The position numbers and the translations under genes are program-made. The notes beneath the pieces were generated by a model that was not told the DNA's origin, did not search any database, and saw only the letters and a program-made list of their open reading frames with translations. From Marsupella aquatica (Eukaryota; Marchantiophyta): a stretch of DNA of 64,000 nt. The stretch lies in assembly GCA_973895155.1 (NCBI GenBank), contig OZ316893.1:11470001-11534000 (forward strand). Direction: 5' to 3'. How positions within the stretch are numbered: position 1 is the first letter of the stretch; each line of letters begins with the position of its first letter. Below, piece after piece: positions 11,820 to 25,200 of the stretch.

Positions 11820-13380
11820 ATGGTCAGCATATATGCAGAAACTTATCCGAGTATGTGATAATTGCCAAAAAACCTTCCTTTCATTACACCCATTTCACAG
11901 GTTTGTCAGACTCTGTCCAAATCCCAGTCTTGACATGTACCTACTGTACATGTCTCTACTGTACCATCCTCATGTATCTGTTGAAAGCTCGCTGGCAGCA
12001 ACAAACCCTAAGGGTGCCCTAGTCATAGGTCAATCTAAACTTTTCGGACTGGATGTTGTCTAGTAGTTACTTGTGCAGAGAAATGTCTCCTAGCTCATGT
12101 CAAGGCTCACGTAGGCTGCGCATGATGCTGTGATACATCGAAAGTCACTTGCTCTGACGGGAATTTGGTTTTGTGTAATCCGACAAGGGAGTTGGAAGAA
12201 CTTATCATCTGTGGGGACTTTTCCTCATAAACAGCATCTCTTTGGAAAGCCGCTGGTTTGATTCCTCGCAAGTAGTCCTGAATTAAGAAGTTTTCAGGTT
12301 TCTAACTTGGCGACTGAGATGAGGATGACAACTGTTCTTTATAAATGATCCGGATATTGTCTCATAGTTGGACCGGGAGTTCCCAGGACTGGGAGGTTAT
12401 CAGAAAAGAGGCGGCTTGAGATGGCCTTTCGGCCGAAGTCGGTTCCGCGAGGAAGTACCAGTAATCTGAATCGAAATTGCAACTTGGATAGGGGCTTATC
12501 TGATGATATCGAAGTGTACATGACGGCGTTGCTGTTTCAGTAAATTTGAAAGTCTGCCAAATATTTCTTTTGGCAGACTAGTTCCATAAAAGTAAATGGT
12601 TTGGGGAATCACAAAATCGCCAAAATGAAGCGACTTGATGCCTGGATTGCCCCTGCCAGCGCACATCCATTGTACGCGAAAGAAATGACGTGCATTAGGT
12701 TATAGAGCTTGGTATGACTGGATATAAGGAATTATGCTTCCTTATCATTCTGTATCCACCAAAATTTGGCGGCTTATTTGACAATGCTCTGGTGCTCTGG
12801 TTTAAAAAATTATGGCAAACTGCACCATGCAGATAATTTCTTGCTATTCGAGCATTTGTGCTTCCTTTGAGGATCGATATGGAGTGCATTGCCTTAAACC
12901 TTTTATTCCGAGTCCTCTCGTACTGGCGCAAGTTGGCATGATTTTCCTTGTGTTTTCCTTACCTAAGGCTTAGACCCTGCATCACCCGTATGGTCTGAAT
13001 GTCAACACTTGACCATGAAGCGAATGGAGTCCTCTTTTGCAGAGTAACTCGTATAAGGCAGATCCTCAGGGAGTCGAGGTTAACATAGTGTTCAAATCTT
13101 TTCCAATCCACTCAGTTGGTCGTCCATTTCTTACTCTATAATTTAACCAGAAGCAGTCCTCCTTCTGATTCTATGTTTGGCTCCCCTGCTTCTGTTTTGC
13201 GCATTGAGCAAAGAGATTCCAGTTTTCTTATCACTTTCGTTTTACGGTCGTCTCACAATGCATGTCGTTAAATTAATGAACCCATAAAATGTACCGAATA
13301 TTCCTGTGTTCCCCACTCCTGATGAACTCTTGAAGTAGGTAACTCACCTCTTTTCCCTACATCCATCTTGCATCTTGCAG
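11820..13380. other. Intergenic region
   Basis: No gene is supported here. A short frame at 12625-12711 (starting MKRLDAWIAPAS) could be a 5' exon of the next gene, but its possible donors do not match the phase of the acceptor at 13381. Confidence 0.4.
12551..12579. other. Perfect hairpin, 11-bp stem
   Basis: AGTCTGCCAAA at 12551-12561 pairs with TTTGGCAGACT at 12569-12579 across a 7-base loop. No gene end adjoins it closely. It could be a small foldback relic. Confidence 0.6.
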
Positions 13381-13809
13381 ATGGACCCTACCTCCTCAGT
13401 TGAGAAGCATAATCCGTGTGGGAGGGAAGATAAACATTGGCCAGAAGGTAAGTGTACATTGGAAGTACCTAAGGAATATGTGTTGCGGTCTACAGAGTAT
13501 GAGCCATCTGAGGGCACCCCTGACCCTTCTCTGGCTGCTGTTGGAAACTTGGAGTTTAGCCCTCCTTCTACCCCAAAAGCCACAAACAAGCAGGATTCTT
13601 TTGAGGAGGAATTCCAGGAACTCAGCAACAGCACTTATGGCCAATGTTCAGCACCTTCCACCGTCAGCTCTGCTTCTGGACGTGTTGCACAAAAAACACA
13701 GCGCTTGGAGGAGGCAATAGGGAGCTTGAAAGCTTTAATTCAGAGGCTTGAGGACTTGAAGAATAAGCTCGTGGTGCAGTTGAGACAACTGCAGGAGAAA
13801 GCCCAATAG
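13381..13809 (+). CDS. Unidentified protein with C-terminal coiled coil (possibly only the last exon)
   Basis: The open frame begins right after a pyrimidine tract and CAG (acceptor-like, 13378-13380), so the visible ATG may be internal to a spliced gene. It encodes 142 residues from that ATG. The first two thirds are polar and rich in Ser, Thr, Pro and Glu, probably disordered. The last 35 residues (RLEEAIGSLKALIQRLEDLK onward) form heptads typical of a coiled coil. I recognise no family. Codon use and the absence of stops over 430 bp in GC-moderate DNA support real coding. Upstream exons were not found with certainty. Confidence 0.5.
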   Translation: MDPTSSVEKHNPCGREDKHWPEGKCTLEVPKEYVLRSTEYEPSEGTPDPSLAAVGNLEFSPPSTPKATNKQDSFEEEFQELSNSTYGQCSAPSTVSSASGRVAQKTQRLEEAIGSLKALIQRLEDLKNKLVVQLRQLQEKAQ

Positions 13810-14785
13810 CCCATGTTTAGTAGTCTAGACTGATCGTGCAGATTCAAGTTATGGCAGAGAAAAGTGAGTAGGATGTTTGCGGAGTTACATTTCGAAATTG
13901 TAGCAATTAGCGTACCTATCTCTTTTAACTGTTTAGCAGACCTCAAGGATCTCGAATAACAACGTATCAACATGGAATTGATTTACAAGTTGGACCACAA
14001 TATCAAATCAGGTTTGAAGCTCCTAAGCGTGGTGCATGTCAATGATGAATTATGATGATTTGCTTTTTGCTCTACAAATCTGATGTCCTAGATCCTTCCT
14101 TGCATTCATTTCGGTTTAAGTAAAGTCGAATGATAACTTGTTTAGGCTGTATGAATTGCCTTCTAATCTTGTGATTGGAGGACGTGTGGTGGTATGTCTG
14201 GAAACACACACCGTTGTCAACAGTGCCATTGGAATCAACAATAGCTTCCTTCGGATTTAGTTGGCATTGCCCTTCTGCTCGGGAATTGTGTCTACAATTT
14301 CCAATCTCCTTTCTCGGATTTACTGGGCACACTTTCTAACAGTACTCTAGCCTATTATGATTTCAGATTGCTTTAGTTTGGTCTCATCATGCTCGCCGGA
14401 TGCTCCAGTATCCGTGCTTGTGGTGCATTTCTACTCTCAAATATCCGTGACCATTGTCTTCTGACAATGCTCTGTAGAATCTCCCCAATTTTCTTTCCTC
14501 TAGCCGCTTTTATTGAGTCAGCTGGAAAGACCATTCTGCTCTTATACCGTTCTTCATAATTTCCTATCTATTTGGTATGACTATTTTTCTGATCTAATGC
14601 TATCTGGAGTCACCCATCTCCTTACCTAGAGTAGCTTATGTGAAGCATTGCCTGCTGATTTTTTCTTGGGGTTGGGTGGGGGGTTAGCATTGTCTTTTGT
14701 TCTCCGCCCCATCCCCCCTCTTGGATGGTATTGATTGATGGGGCTTCAAAGAATTGATCATCACATTTACTACTATTTTGATATG

Positions 14786-14821
14786 TGCACACAATTTAAT
14801 TACTCGTTTAAATTGTGTGCA
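14786..14821. other. Perfect 14-bp inverted repeat with 8-base loop
   Basis: TGCACACAATTTAA at 14786-14799 is the exact reverse complement of the bases at 14808-14821. The right arm sequence recurs once more downstream at about 14838-14851, so the hairpin arose within a small tandem repeat. Confidence 0.65.
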
Positions 14822-15200
14822 CTCGTATGTACTACTGTTTAAATTGTGTGCACTCGTTGATTTTAAGGAAATAATGAGATTTATCACACAACCTTGTCCA
14901 TAATCACACATCAACATGTATGCACTCACTGATTTGAAAGAAATAATGAGGTTTATCAATGTGGTAATCATATTTTGATGTGCAAGAGGTTTATCATGGT
15001 ATAGAGTGATGTAGTACACCTACACCTTATAATTATGTCAAATGTTGATGTGCAATTACCAGGACATGTTACTACTACTAGCCACCTACACCTTATATGT
15101 TGATGTGCAATTACCGGGACATGTTACTACTAGCCGGCAGTACAGTGTGCTGGTGGGGATGCTTTGAGCTGCAGGTCTCAGCGTTAATAAGGAGAATCGA

Positions 15201-15353
15201 CCCCTCCTATCCAACAGTCAATTTAAAAGACCCCTCTTTATCCATCAGTCAATTTGAAAGACCCCCTTTATCCATCAGTCAATTTGAAAGACCCCCATTA
15301 TCCATCAGCCAATTGCCAAAACACCTTATTATCCATCAGAATTGCCAAAAGCC
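15201..15353. repeat. Tandem repeat, five units of 30-31 bp
   Basis: Five head-to-tail units each start with a C-run and contain a TATCCATCAG-like block, then a CAATT(T/G)-rich block. Divergence rises toward the right end. Confidence 0.8.
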
Positions 15354-15728
15354 CGCAACTACGTCAATATCCAACGGACATTTGCAACGCATGCAAACCT
15401 TGCGTTACTCTATAGTGTACTACCGTACTACGTGTGCTGTGCCCGTCGCCGTCGTGGAGAACGATGTCACGCAGATGTAAACATTCTATTATTTATTAAT
15501 TTATTATTGTCTCCCCGCGTGAAATCGAAACCATTATTTATCTTCTATTTTTAGCCGTTAGATGAATCAATCGACGGACAGGTAGTTTTACGAGTTTTGG
15601 TAAATTCGTTTCTGCCTTCTTGACTTCGATCGCCCGATGCTGTCGGGGAAAATCAGGGGAAGGAGGAGTCCTGTCAAGGCCGGGCTCATTGTTTCTCGTC
15701 GGCCCTGTTAGAAATCGCAATTTGTTTC

Positions 15729-15815
15729 TCGCTCCCCTCTCCTCTCCTCTCGTCTCCTCTCCTCTCCTCTCCTCTCGTCTCGTCTCGTCTCCTCTCCTCT
15801 CGTCTCCTCTCCTCG
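15729..15815. repeat. Pure pyrimidine microsatellite upstream of the tomosyn gene
   Basis: The tract is almost entirely TCTCC/TCGTC repeats on the plus strand, with a handful of G interruptions in 87 bases. It lies about 400 bp before the start codon. Such tracts in plants often sit in 5' untranslated regions and can form triplex DNA. Confidence 0.8.
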
Positions 15816-16125
15816 CTTTTTGCGAATTCATTGAAGTATTTTGGTTCTCCTTGGCTTCAATATCAATCTACCCTCTTCGCGCTGTTGCAGAATCTCTTGC
15901 AATTTCTTTTTCCCTCTCCTTGGCTTGATCGATACTCTAATCTCTGCGCTTCCATTTTCTTTGCCTCGCTTCGCTCTTTGCGAATTCGTTGCATTATTTT
16001 GGTTCTCCTTGGCTTCAATATCAGTCTGCCCTCTTCGCGCTGTTGAATCTCTTGCAATTTTTTTTTCCCTCTCCTTGGCTTGATCGATACTGGAATCTCT
16101 TCGCTTCCGTTTCCTTTGCGTTTCT
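15813..16125 (+). repeat. Tandem 158-bp duplication in the promoter or 5' UTR of the tomosyn gene
   Basis: Unit 1 (15813-15970) and unit 2 (15971 to about 16125) share TGCGAATTC, TTGGTTCTCCTTGGCTTCAA, CCCTCTTCGCGCTGTTG and CTCTCCTTGGCTTGATCGAT in order. The copies differ by a few substitutions and small gaps. Unit 2 ends about 90 bp before the start codon, so the duplication probably doubles part of the transcribed leader. Confidence 0.8.
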
Positions 16126-16213
16126 TTTTTTTTCGTTCTTTCTTTGTGCGATGGGAAGCGTGGCGTGAGCAGGTGAGGAAACGGTCAGCGGGGACGAGCG
16201 TGGAGTGCACACA

Positions 16214-19200
16214 ATGTTCGTCAAGCGCCTCATCCAGAAGGCCGTCCAGGACGTGAGTGGTGTACCGTGATACTCTCGCATTTGCTTTTTCCGAATTGGT
16301 GGCATTCTTCGTGTCTGTACGTTCAGAACAATTTTCGATGTCTCGAAAATAAGTTCTTCAAAGTCGTCTGCTTCATTTCAGAGAATAGTTTCATTGATTG
16401 TCACAAGTCTTTGCGTTTGAAACTCGGAATTTGGCTTCGACCAATTAATGCCGTCTCTTGCGTCCGATGAGTCCCGATCTTGGCAGAAATCGTCGCAGGA
16501 GAGGTCCGGGTCGTCCATTCCATCGTCCATTCCATCGTCCATTCCTGTCCCTGTCATGGAGGTGAGTTTAGGATGATTAAAGAGTTTGGAAGCAAGAAGG
16601 AATGTGTGCTTTTGCCCCCTTGCAAGACAGGCGGGGCTTGTTTGAGGCCATATGAGAGGACTGGATTTTTGGGAAGGAAATGCTCGGCGATCTAGTGTAA
16701 ATATGTCTTCAGGAAGATTCCGATTGTTTTGTTGTCTCCAATTGTGTAACTTTGGGCATTTTTCGTGGCGACAAATAGCTTCTTCTACCACAGGAGGTTG
16801 TGGACAGGCTCTTTTGAAGATTTCATGGTAGATGATACGTTTGGCCTTCGAGAAGGCCGGCTTGTATTGCGTGTAGAGTATACTGCGTTCAGCCAATGTA
16901 ATGCATAGTTGTCCTCGGAGTTAGATGAAATGATGGAATATGTAGTCGGGATGACCATAATATGTCTGATGCTCTGTGTGAGACCTCTCAAGTCTCAACC
17001 CCTCATTCTGTCGTTTGTCACGTTAATCTTGCGACATTGCTCAGCGGCAAGGTAGAAATTCGCCGTAAGGCTCGTAATTCCGCAGAGTCGTAACACCAGA
17101 CAGAGTAGTGAACCGTTTGTCGGACGAGCACATTCCGTCGATGAGCAGACTCTTTCTAGAATTGTCTGGCCGAGGCGACTAGAAGTACATTTGTTGGGGT
17201 TTGGTAGGAACAAGGGTAATAAATCAGTTGCAACAGTTCAGAGGTACGGTTTTGCTTTGTTCGACAGAGTAGGGTATGTAATGCAATGTGATTTGTTTTC
17301 AACGGTCCACTGATGGATTTTCTTCGTGCATCTCAGTTGCCAATACCATCGGGCAATTTGAAGGAGTCGCAATTGGTTCCCCACCTGGCAGTGCACCATG
17401 GAATTCCCTACACAGCCTCCATTGTTGCTTATGAGCCCGTTCAACGGCTTCTCGCTGTGGCCTCTTCGTGAGTTCTTCCCCCCCCCCCCCCTCCCTTGAG
17501 GGCAGCTTTTGTGAGTATGATGCTTTACAGATTGGCAATGATTTTTGGTGGATTTTCTGGTGTTGCTAAACCAAAGTCTTAAGAGATGGGAGTTGCATTT
17601 CCAATTAACGGCGGTGGATATGAGCACATCACTGAGAAAACACCGAAACTCTTTGATTCGAATCCTTCCCCATTCTACAACAGAATACTGGAATACCTGA
17701 CTACCTATTGTGCCACACGTCTATTCTGACATTTTATTCTCAAGGCTCGTTGCATTCACGCACTTAATATGCGAATTTAGCACAGTAATCATAGTACGAG
17801 CCATCATCTGGCTCAAAAGTTGCACTCTCCAAAAGCAGTATTGCTCGTGGGAAGAGTGAGCTGTAAAACATCAGGACTGCTCACTGGTTCATCGGTGGTT
17901 AGGATCTTCTCTAGAGTTCGATGTATCGCAGAGTGTGGAGTTGTTGAATCAGACGGTGAAATTCACTAATTTCGTTTAAGTTGGGTACAGGAACACATTG
18001 TCTGTTTTTGGATTTTGAAGAATCAAACAGAATATATGGGAATTTATAATTGGAGAAATTCGCTGGCACCATACTAAATAAAGAAACTCTGTCTGCAGGG
18101 ATGGTCGGATCAAAATATTGGGTGCTGTAGGTGTGGAGGGACTCTTTCATTCATCAAGTCCCGTTCCCTGCAAATATTTGCAGGTCAGCGGAGTATTCAG
18201 CCGTGCCTGAGGATCTGCCAATTTTGCACCTTTTTTGTTGGAAATCTCAAGACTTCGTGATAGGGACCGATTTGGTATCAAGGTTGCTGTCTTATGTGGA
18301 TGTCTGGCAAAGGACTCGGAACTTCTCTTGACCTTTTGAAGTTCTGGCACTGACTGCAGTTTTTGAACAACCGAGGCCTCCTGGTTCATGTCAACACCCA
18401 AAATGACATTGAAGTAAGAAGAAGTTGCACCTTTGTAGAGTGTCATCTGAAAATTATGTTTAGTCTTGAGTGTGCTCCGTCAGTTTCCAAGTACTTCGTC
18501 AGTTGTAGGACTCCCCATGGTTTGGATTCGGGCGGTTCAGGCTATATCCTTGGGAATCCAAAAGTCTGAGAATATATTCATGCGGTTTAATTCTCGCTGA
18601 TGGTTTAGTTATTTCACGACCTGTTACACCCGGCATGATCTTCTATAATAATAATCTTCTATCGCAGGTGTGGGACGTGGAACAAAGGGAGCTGGTCTAT
18701 TGGAAAAAGTGGGAGGCCGAGATTACGAGTTTTAACGTTCTTCAAGGTTCTCCATTCACGTATGCAGTCTACCTGTCTTATGCTTGGGTCATATGAGTAT
18801 GTTAAACTTACTCAATTGACTCATGTTCTAGCATCTCTTCGTGTCAGCCAGTACCTTAGTTGCCATTGGGCTAAATTGTATTTTCCGGATGAGAACCAGG
18901 TTCCTTGGTGATCAAACGGGAGCGGTGTTTGTCTTACAATTTGTGTACGATGATGAACAACCTCAACTCTCCGTAATGCCCTACGTCATCCCTGCACATG
19001 GCACCCTCGGTACGACTCTGATTGACATCTTATTCTCCTCTGATGCTGGTTTTGTTCTGCATCTGCGGAGTGTCCTGTAGCCAGTGTCACATGTTTTGTA
19101 AGTTAGCGTCATTTGTTCTTAAACTGCTCTCTATTATTCAGGGACGATAAGTGCCGTTGTGAGATTTCCTTATCAGTGAATTGATATAGGTGGACTCGTT

Positions 19201-22200
19201 AGAAGCGGAAGTTCGGATGCTCCCTCTGTGATTGGTGTCCTTCCACAACCTGACGTTTTTTACACCAGGTAAATGCCCATATTAAGATTTGCCATTTTTC
19301 ATACGGTGCTTCTCTTACATGCGTGATAAGAATAATCAGCTCTTTACTGTCTAAATGTTTATAGCCGAACAGAGAAACAGTAGGAGCGAGATGCAGAGTG
19401 ACTCCCTCTAGTGAGAGCGTTTTCTTTCTGTGAGTAATGGGGAATCTTCCATGAGTCCATATCGTGTGATATGTGCTGCACAGGTTACTAGTCGCGTATG
19501 GGAATGGCCTGATAATACTCTGGGGACTTCATGAAACTCAGGTTCTTGCTGTGCGTGGTGGCACTGAAGATCAGCGCTTGCAGCTTTCTAACTTTTCTGC
19601 TAGCCTAAAAGGGCGTGCTACGTCTGCCCCATCAAAACATGAGGCGACTGATGACGAGGAGGAGATCAAGGAGATTTGCTGTGTTTGCTGGGCATGTCCA
19701 GTTGGAAGTGTACTTGCTGTTGGCTACATTGATGGAGAGATTCTCTTATGGAGCTTTCCAACCATAATCAGTGGAAATGGCCAAATGGAAACAGAGTTTG
19801 TGGAAGGACCAGTTTACTCTGGTGAGCCCTTACATAAGGTGGACCTGGCTCCTGGGAAGGTCAAAATGCCTGTAACAAATCTGATTTGGGGTGCCAGTGG
19901 CAGACCAAGTAGCAAGGCGGTTGGTGGCAGACTCTACGTGTTTGGTGGTAGAGAAGTTGGTCAATCTGAAGCTCTCATGGTTAGCTCACACCTCAATCCA
20001 CTTTATATCATTCGAAGTATTCTGTCATTATGGTGGAGCAAGATTGGGATGCACCTGTGGTAATTCAGGACCTGTGTCAAAAGTCAAAGTATTGTTGTGG
20101 AGGAGGGTTATGGCAAAGTGTTGTTACCACCACTATTTCTTTCCGATAACGTTATGATGGTTTGTTTCAGATACTCTCACTGGATTCAGTAAATGAACAA
20201 GAAAATGGGTCAAAGCTCTTACGGTTAGAGCTCAAATTACAAGGACCCTTTGCAGACATGGCTCTGTTGCCAGCACCCGGTGGGAGTTTGACAATTTCTG
20301 CAGCGGCGCTAGTTTTGCTTACGATGCCGGGGTTTCTACATGTTTTTGATGAGCTCAGTATTGCAAATTATTTTGCTTGTCTGGTTGAAGGCACGCCGCC
20401 CTCTCCTTCAATTCCACAGCCTGTCCCATTACAGCTCTCCGTAACAGAATCAAAAGTAACTTGTGCCAAGCTGGTTCTGGTCTCAAATGGTGGGATGGCT
20501 GCAAAGTTACTGCTACAGGTACTTGCTTACCATTTCATTTAAACAGAGAGGCTTCCAGTGTGAAAAGGCAAAGCAATGCATCTCCTGAGCCGAGTGTTTG
20601 TGATCATCCGAACCAGCATCTATAGGACTTTCCTTCGCTATTTGCAGATCTGACATCATCAAAGTGGTATTGGTTTTATTTTTCCAGTTACCTCAGACCG
20701 TAAAAAGTCGCGTACCGTCTACCTTGCCTGCTGGCACAAGATGGCCTATTAGTGGAGGAGTACTTTCAGCCACTTCGTCCGGCCAATTTGGAGAAGAAAA
20801 CCTGTATATAACAGGCCATGAAAATGGCCTTGTAAATGTCTGGGATGCATCGTCACAGTTTTACAGCCTCCTCTGCACAGTTGAGAGCAAGGTGAGATTG
20901 TGCATTGCAAGAAGTTGGGGTAAGACAGTCACCATATCTGACATCTAATTCGTAATGTAATGGTCTAGTAGGGCGTTATTCAGAAATACTGAATGTGCAA
21001 ATGTTTCGAAATATTGTGGTTCAAACTGTGATTGGTTGAAAACGTTCTCGGGGAGAAGAGAGATTGGTGACTTTTACTGGGTAATATACGTTGGTTTTGG
21101 GGAAATTCTACTTGAGCTTTCCACTCTGGACAGGATTATTGTTGGAGAAACTCTGATCTGTTCTCTGCTATGGCTACCATCCTCAGCATGCATACTGATC
21201 GAATGGCTTGTTGTGCAGAGTGACCTAGCTGAGAGTGGCAAAAATTCGGTCTCTGCATTGGAGTTTTGTCCTACATCTGGACTTCTCTCTGTAGGGAGGG
21301 AGAATGGGACGGTAAAAGCCCAATTTCCTTTGCTTCCCCAATAGTTTGCTCACCTTGGAAGGTCACAGGTGTCGCCTCATAAATTCTGATCCACAAATGT
21401 TTGTCAGTGCAGGTTTTTGTTTATAGACTAAATAAAGAAGATCACCAAGTGAGGTGCTCTATTCTTGAAGAGTCGAGTGCCAAAGGTGAGTTCTTAGAAT
21501 TTTCCTTCTCCTGAATGCGTTGATCCTTCACTCTTGGTTTAGAAAGAAAAGCATTTCACTTGCTTTGTAAATGAGCTTGATGTTGTCGTGAAACTTCACG
21601 GCATATTCTTGTGTTTCTTCTGTATTGCAGAAGAATTGCTGGACTGTGCACCTGGATTCGGCTGCATTCTCATACAAAATATTCACAAAGCAGCCATCAC
21701 CGCAATCTCGATTGCAAGTGGTCCATCCCGAATGGCCATTGGTGATGAGAGAGGCATGGTATGTTAGGGGGCATATAGGTTGATCTAACTGATCAACGAA
21801 TTGTTCATTTTATTGTGGCGGTAGTGCAAGCTGCAGTTCCCTGCTGTTATGGCGGTAACAAATATTTCCACACAAATTTGACTGTTCTGCTTTTTATTAT
21901 CTCCGACTAGATTTCTCATTTGGCTATGCTTGGTTGTGGGTGGCAGGTTTCTCTTCTAGATTTACAATCACCATCTGTTACTTTCTATGACTACTGTTTT
22001 CCAAAAAATCCATCGCCCATTTTAGCTGTTGCCTTTTCATCCGAGTCATTGTCAGAGGACAGCACACCCTTATCCCCTCGCTCTCCTCGTTCTCCTCGTT
22101 CCCCTCGCTTATCACATTCTCTGTCCAAAAAATCTGCTCCAGTTGCGATCGGCCGCCCAATAGTCTTGTATGTTGTAGGCACGGATGCTTCCATGGTTGC

Positions 22201-25200
22201 CATGGATGGAAGTACAGGAGTCTTCTTCGGCTCAGGGGCAATGCAACCTAAGAATCCTTCTACAGCAGTGTCTCTGCATCTCCTAGGTGAGGAGCCCTGC
22301 CAGTTTAAGCGGGTTGTATTAGTTTGGAGGTTTACTAGCTTCAGCAACTGTACTCATGCCATACTCTCTTGGTCATTAAGTTCTCTCTGCTGACATTGGA
22401 ATGGGGAGACATCGCAGATGCTGGCGGTGCTCCTGTTGCGCCATTGGACAGGCAACTCGATGAAACATGCGAACGTGGAGATCAAGCAGAACAAGTTGAA
22501 TCGGCTAGTACTGCAACAAGCTCTGTGGAGAATGAGTCATTCCGAAGGACTTCACTTGAAGTACAGAGCACTGATTCACCAACCTGCGCGACGAGTCCAG
22601 AAGCTATGTTCTTGTTGTTGTGCTGCACTGATTCGTTGCGGTTGTATGCAACACATGCTGTCATACAGGTCAGTTGGAGAGGGAGTGACCTTTGATTTGT
22701 CCAGGGTTTAAAGTTTCAAGTTCTTCATACTCTGTATGTTGTTGATCATGTGTCTTCCTCACTGTGGCTGCCACTTGTTGTCGATGCATCGCTACATTGG
22801 CATGATAAGAAAATCGGTGCTCCATTTGAGTGACAGGGCCAGCGCACCACGCTATGCAAGGTGAAGCTTGACATTACATGTAGCTGGACATCAACCTTTT
22901 CGATCAAGGGCGACAGGGAGCCAGGACTTATCCTGATGTCCACCACTGGTGATCTTGAATTTAGGTGCGATCGTCAGTCTTTGGAGAAGGCAAACCGTGT
23001 TGCATGAATAAATATCCATAGTGAAACGAAAATAGCCTACAAATGGAAATTAAAACACAATGTCTTCAATTACTTGGAAACATGTAATAGGTCGATTCAA
23101 AGTTATTTATTGCAATATAAATCTGATCAGAGATGTGTTACTAGATTCCTTTTCCAAACCGTTCCTTGCAGGATTGCTTTTTCTTGGCCGGAATAGGTCA
23201 CATTGAGTAAACTTATTTGGAGAAGAGATCCGACTGACATTCTGATGAGGGTTTTGCAATTTTCATGATGCAGGTCCTTACCGGACCTCGTATTGCTGAA
23301 GAAAACCTCATTAAGTAGTGTTCTCAATTGGGAAGTAGAGACGAGTGTGGGCTCTCAGAAGACCATGGCATGTAATAACAATGGTGAACTGATGATGGTA
23401 AGTGAAGTTTCCAAGGCTGTTTGCTACGTTCCACTGTAAGGTGATCAACGATCTCCAATTCAGTAAGAATTATACTTTCATTGGGTGGCGAGGGTGAGAT
23501 CTGTTCAATTCTGATGAGAACTTTGGTTCTTGGTAAGTGACATCTATTTGGGGCATGCCGGTTGCTTACGTTTGTTATGAAACGTGTCATATTAAATAGA
23601 TTGTTTTTGGCTATTAATAACGGGGTTGCAATCGTTCAGGTTGATCAGAGTGAACTCATTCATATGTCTGTCCTCGAAGATGATGGCTCAAGGTAATTTC
23701 TTTTCAAGTGTTAAGACGTTTCAGATCTTGATATCCTCAGAGTTGGACCTTTCCAGTCTAGGAGACTCATTATCTCTAGTAGTAGATGTGCTGCCTGCAC
23801 CTTCATACAAGACTATGATTATGTTTTCAGTTCTTCCAATTCCTGGCCTTCGTGTTGTTCTCTGTAATACCTCCCTAAAAACGGCAGGCTTAGCACTCGA
23901 ATCTTTGCTTTTTTTTGTCAGAGAGAAGGTTTCCCTCCCACGGCTCTATGATAAAGATCTTGCCAAAGCTGCAGATGCTGCCATCGCTTACGCTAGAAAC
24001 GTGCCAAAGAAGAAGGTATTATTGAGCCCGTTGTCGTTTAGAAATGTCCTACTAGATTCAGACTTTTTAAAATGCTAACTACATGTCTGCTTCCCATTGA
24101 AACCTACATTGACTTGGTGGAGCAAGTTTTATGTCGAGGAATGTCTTCTGTTGAAAGGTTGTCTTGTACTCTGATGTTTCCGTAGGAGCCCATTTCAGTA
24201 GCTTTGTTACGTCCAGTATCACTTACCAGGTTATGACTTCTGTCCCGATTAGTGCACGCCAGTTGTTTTTGAACTCAAGCGCAATTCCCCAAGTCTAATA
24301 AAATGTAATTAGAAAATGTCTATCTGTATATGCGCATGATATAAAGTTGTTGTGGTAGCTGATGTTTCACAGCTCTCTTAACCTTTTTTTAATGTGGTCA
24401 AATGAAGCAGTCGCAGACACCCATTCAAGGGATGCAAGGCCTGATAGGTGGAGTCTTGAAGGAGCTGAGAAATGCGTTGGATATCGAGCAACAACAAGCT
24501 GTTCATTTTTCTTCGGAGCTTCCGAAGCTTTTCACTTCATGCCCTTTCAGCATTGTTCCAGTTGAACCAAAGACATCACCACACCTCGACGCATCAGGCA
24601 GCTCACGTTCTGGCACAGATATGACTGTGGACATTGGTCAGTGGTTACTTTATTCATGGACTTCATGGCTCTACTGGTTGATATATTCTAATGTTGGCTA
24701 CCCTGTCCATGCTTTGGGAATGCTGGACTCTCCTCACGCTGATGTTGTCTTACAGTTGCGTTTTTCTAGGCCTAGTTGTTGTTGATGAATCAAAACATGT
24801 GAGTTCCTGATACAGATGATATTGATGTGGCGTACCCCGAGGCCGAGGTAGCAGAACCTCCACCCGTTGGAACTTCTAAAGCGAATAAATTTACCAACAA
24901 ATTATCAGGGGCATTAAAGAGTTTGAAGGGTATGCACATAACTCATTTTTAAAGAACTGCGATTTCTTTTTCCCTTCCCTTCAAATGATACCTGAGATTT
25001 TGTGAACTACCCTATTTACCACAAAAACTTATTAGTTTATATTCGATTTTCTTTTCTTTTTTCCTTTTGTCGAAGCTTTGCCTAATCTTTGAAGTAATAA
25101 TTCTTTATTTCGACAGACTTTATGTTCATTTTTGTAATTGCCGGTATCTTTGTTCTTGTGCAGGGAAGGAAAGAAGAGAGAGCCTAGAGAGCAACAGGAT

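Larger units (their letters stand above)
13810..15728. other. Intergenic region with short repeats
   Basis: No gene is seen. It contains a 14-bp hairpin (14786-14821), repeated TTTAAATTGTGTGCACTCGT blocks (14807-14855), two copies of a block ending in GGACATGTTACTACTA (15062-15077 and 15117-15131), and a five-unit tandem array at 15201-15353. Confidence 0.5.

Noticed and set aside
15620-16083. Several overlapping frames of 70-115 codons with Ser/Leu/Phe or Lys/Arg/Glu runs
   Set aside because: They are translations of the pyrimidine microsatellite and the duplicated leader of the tomosyn gene.
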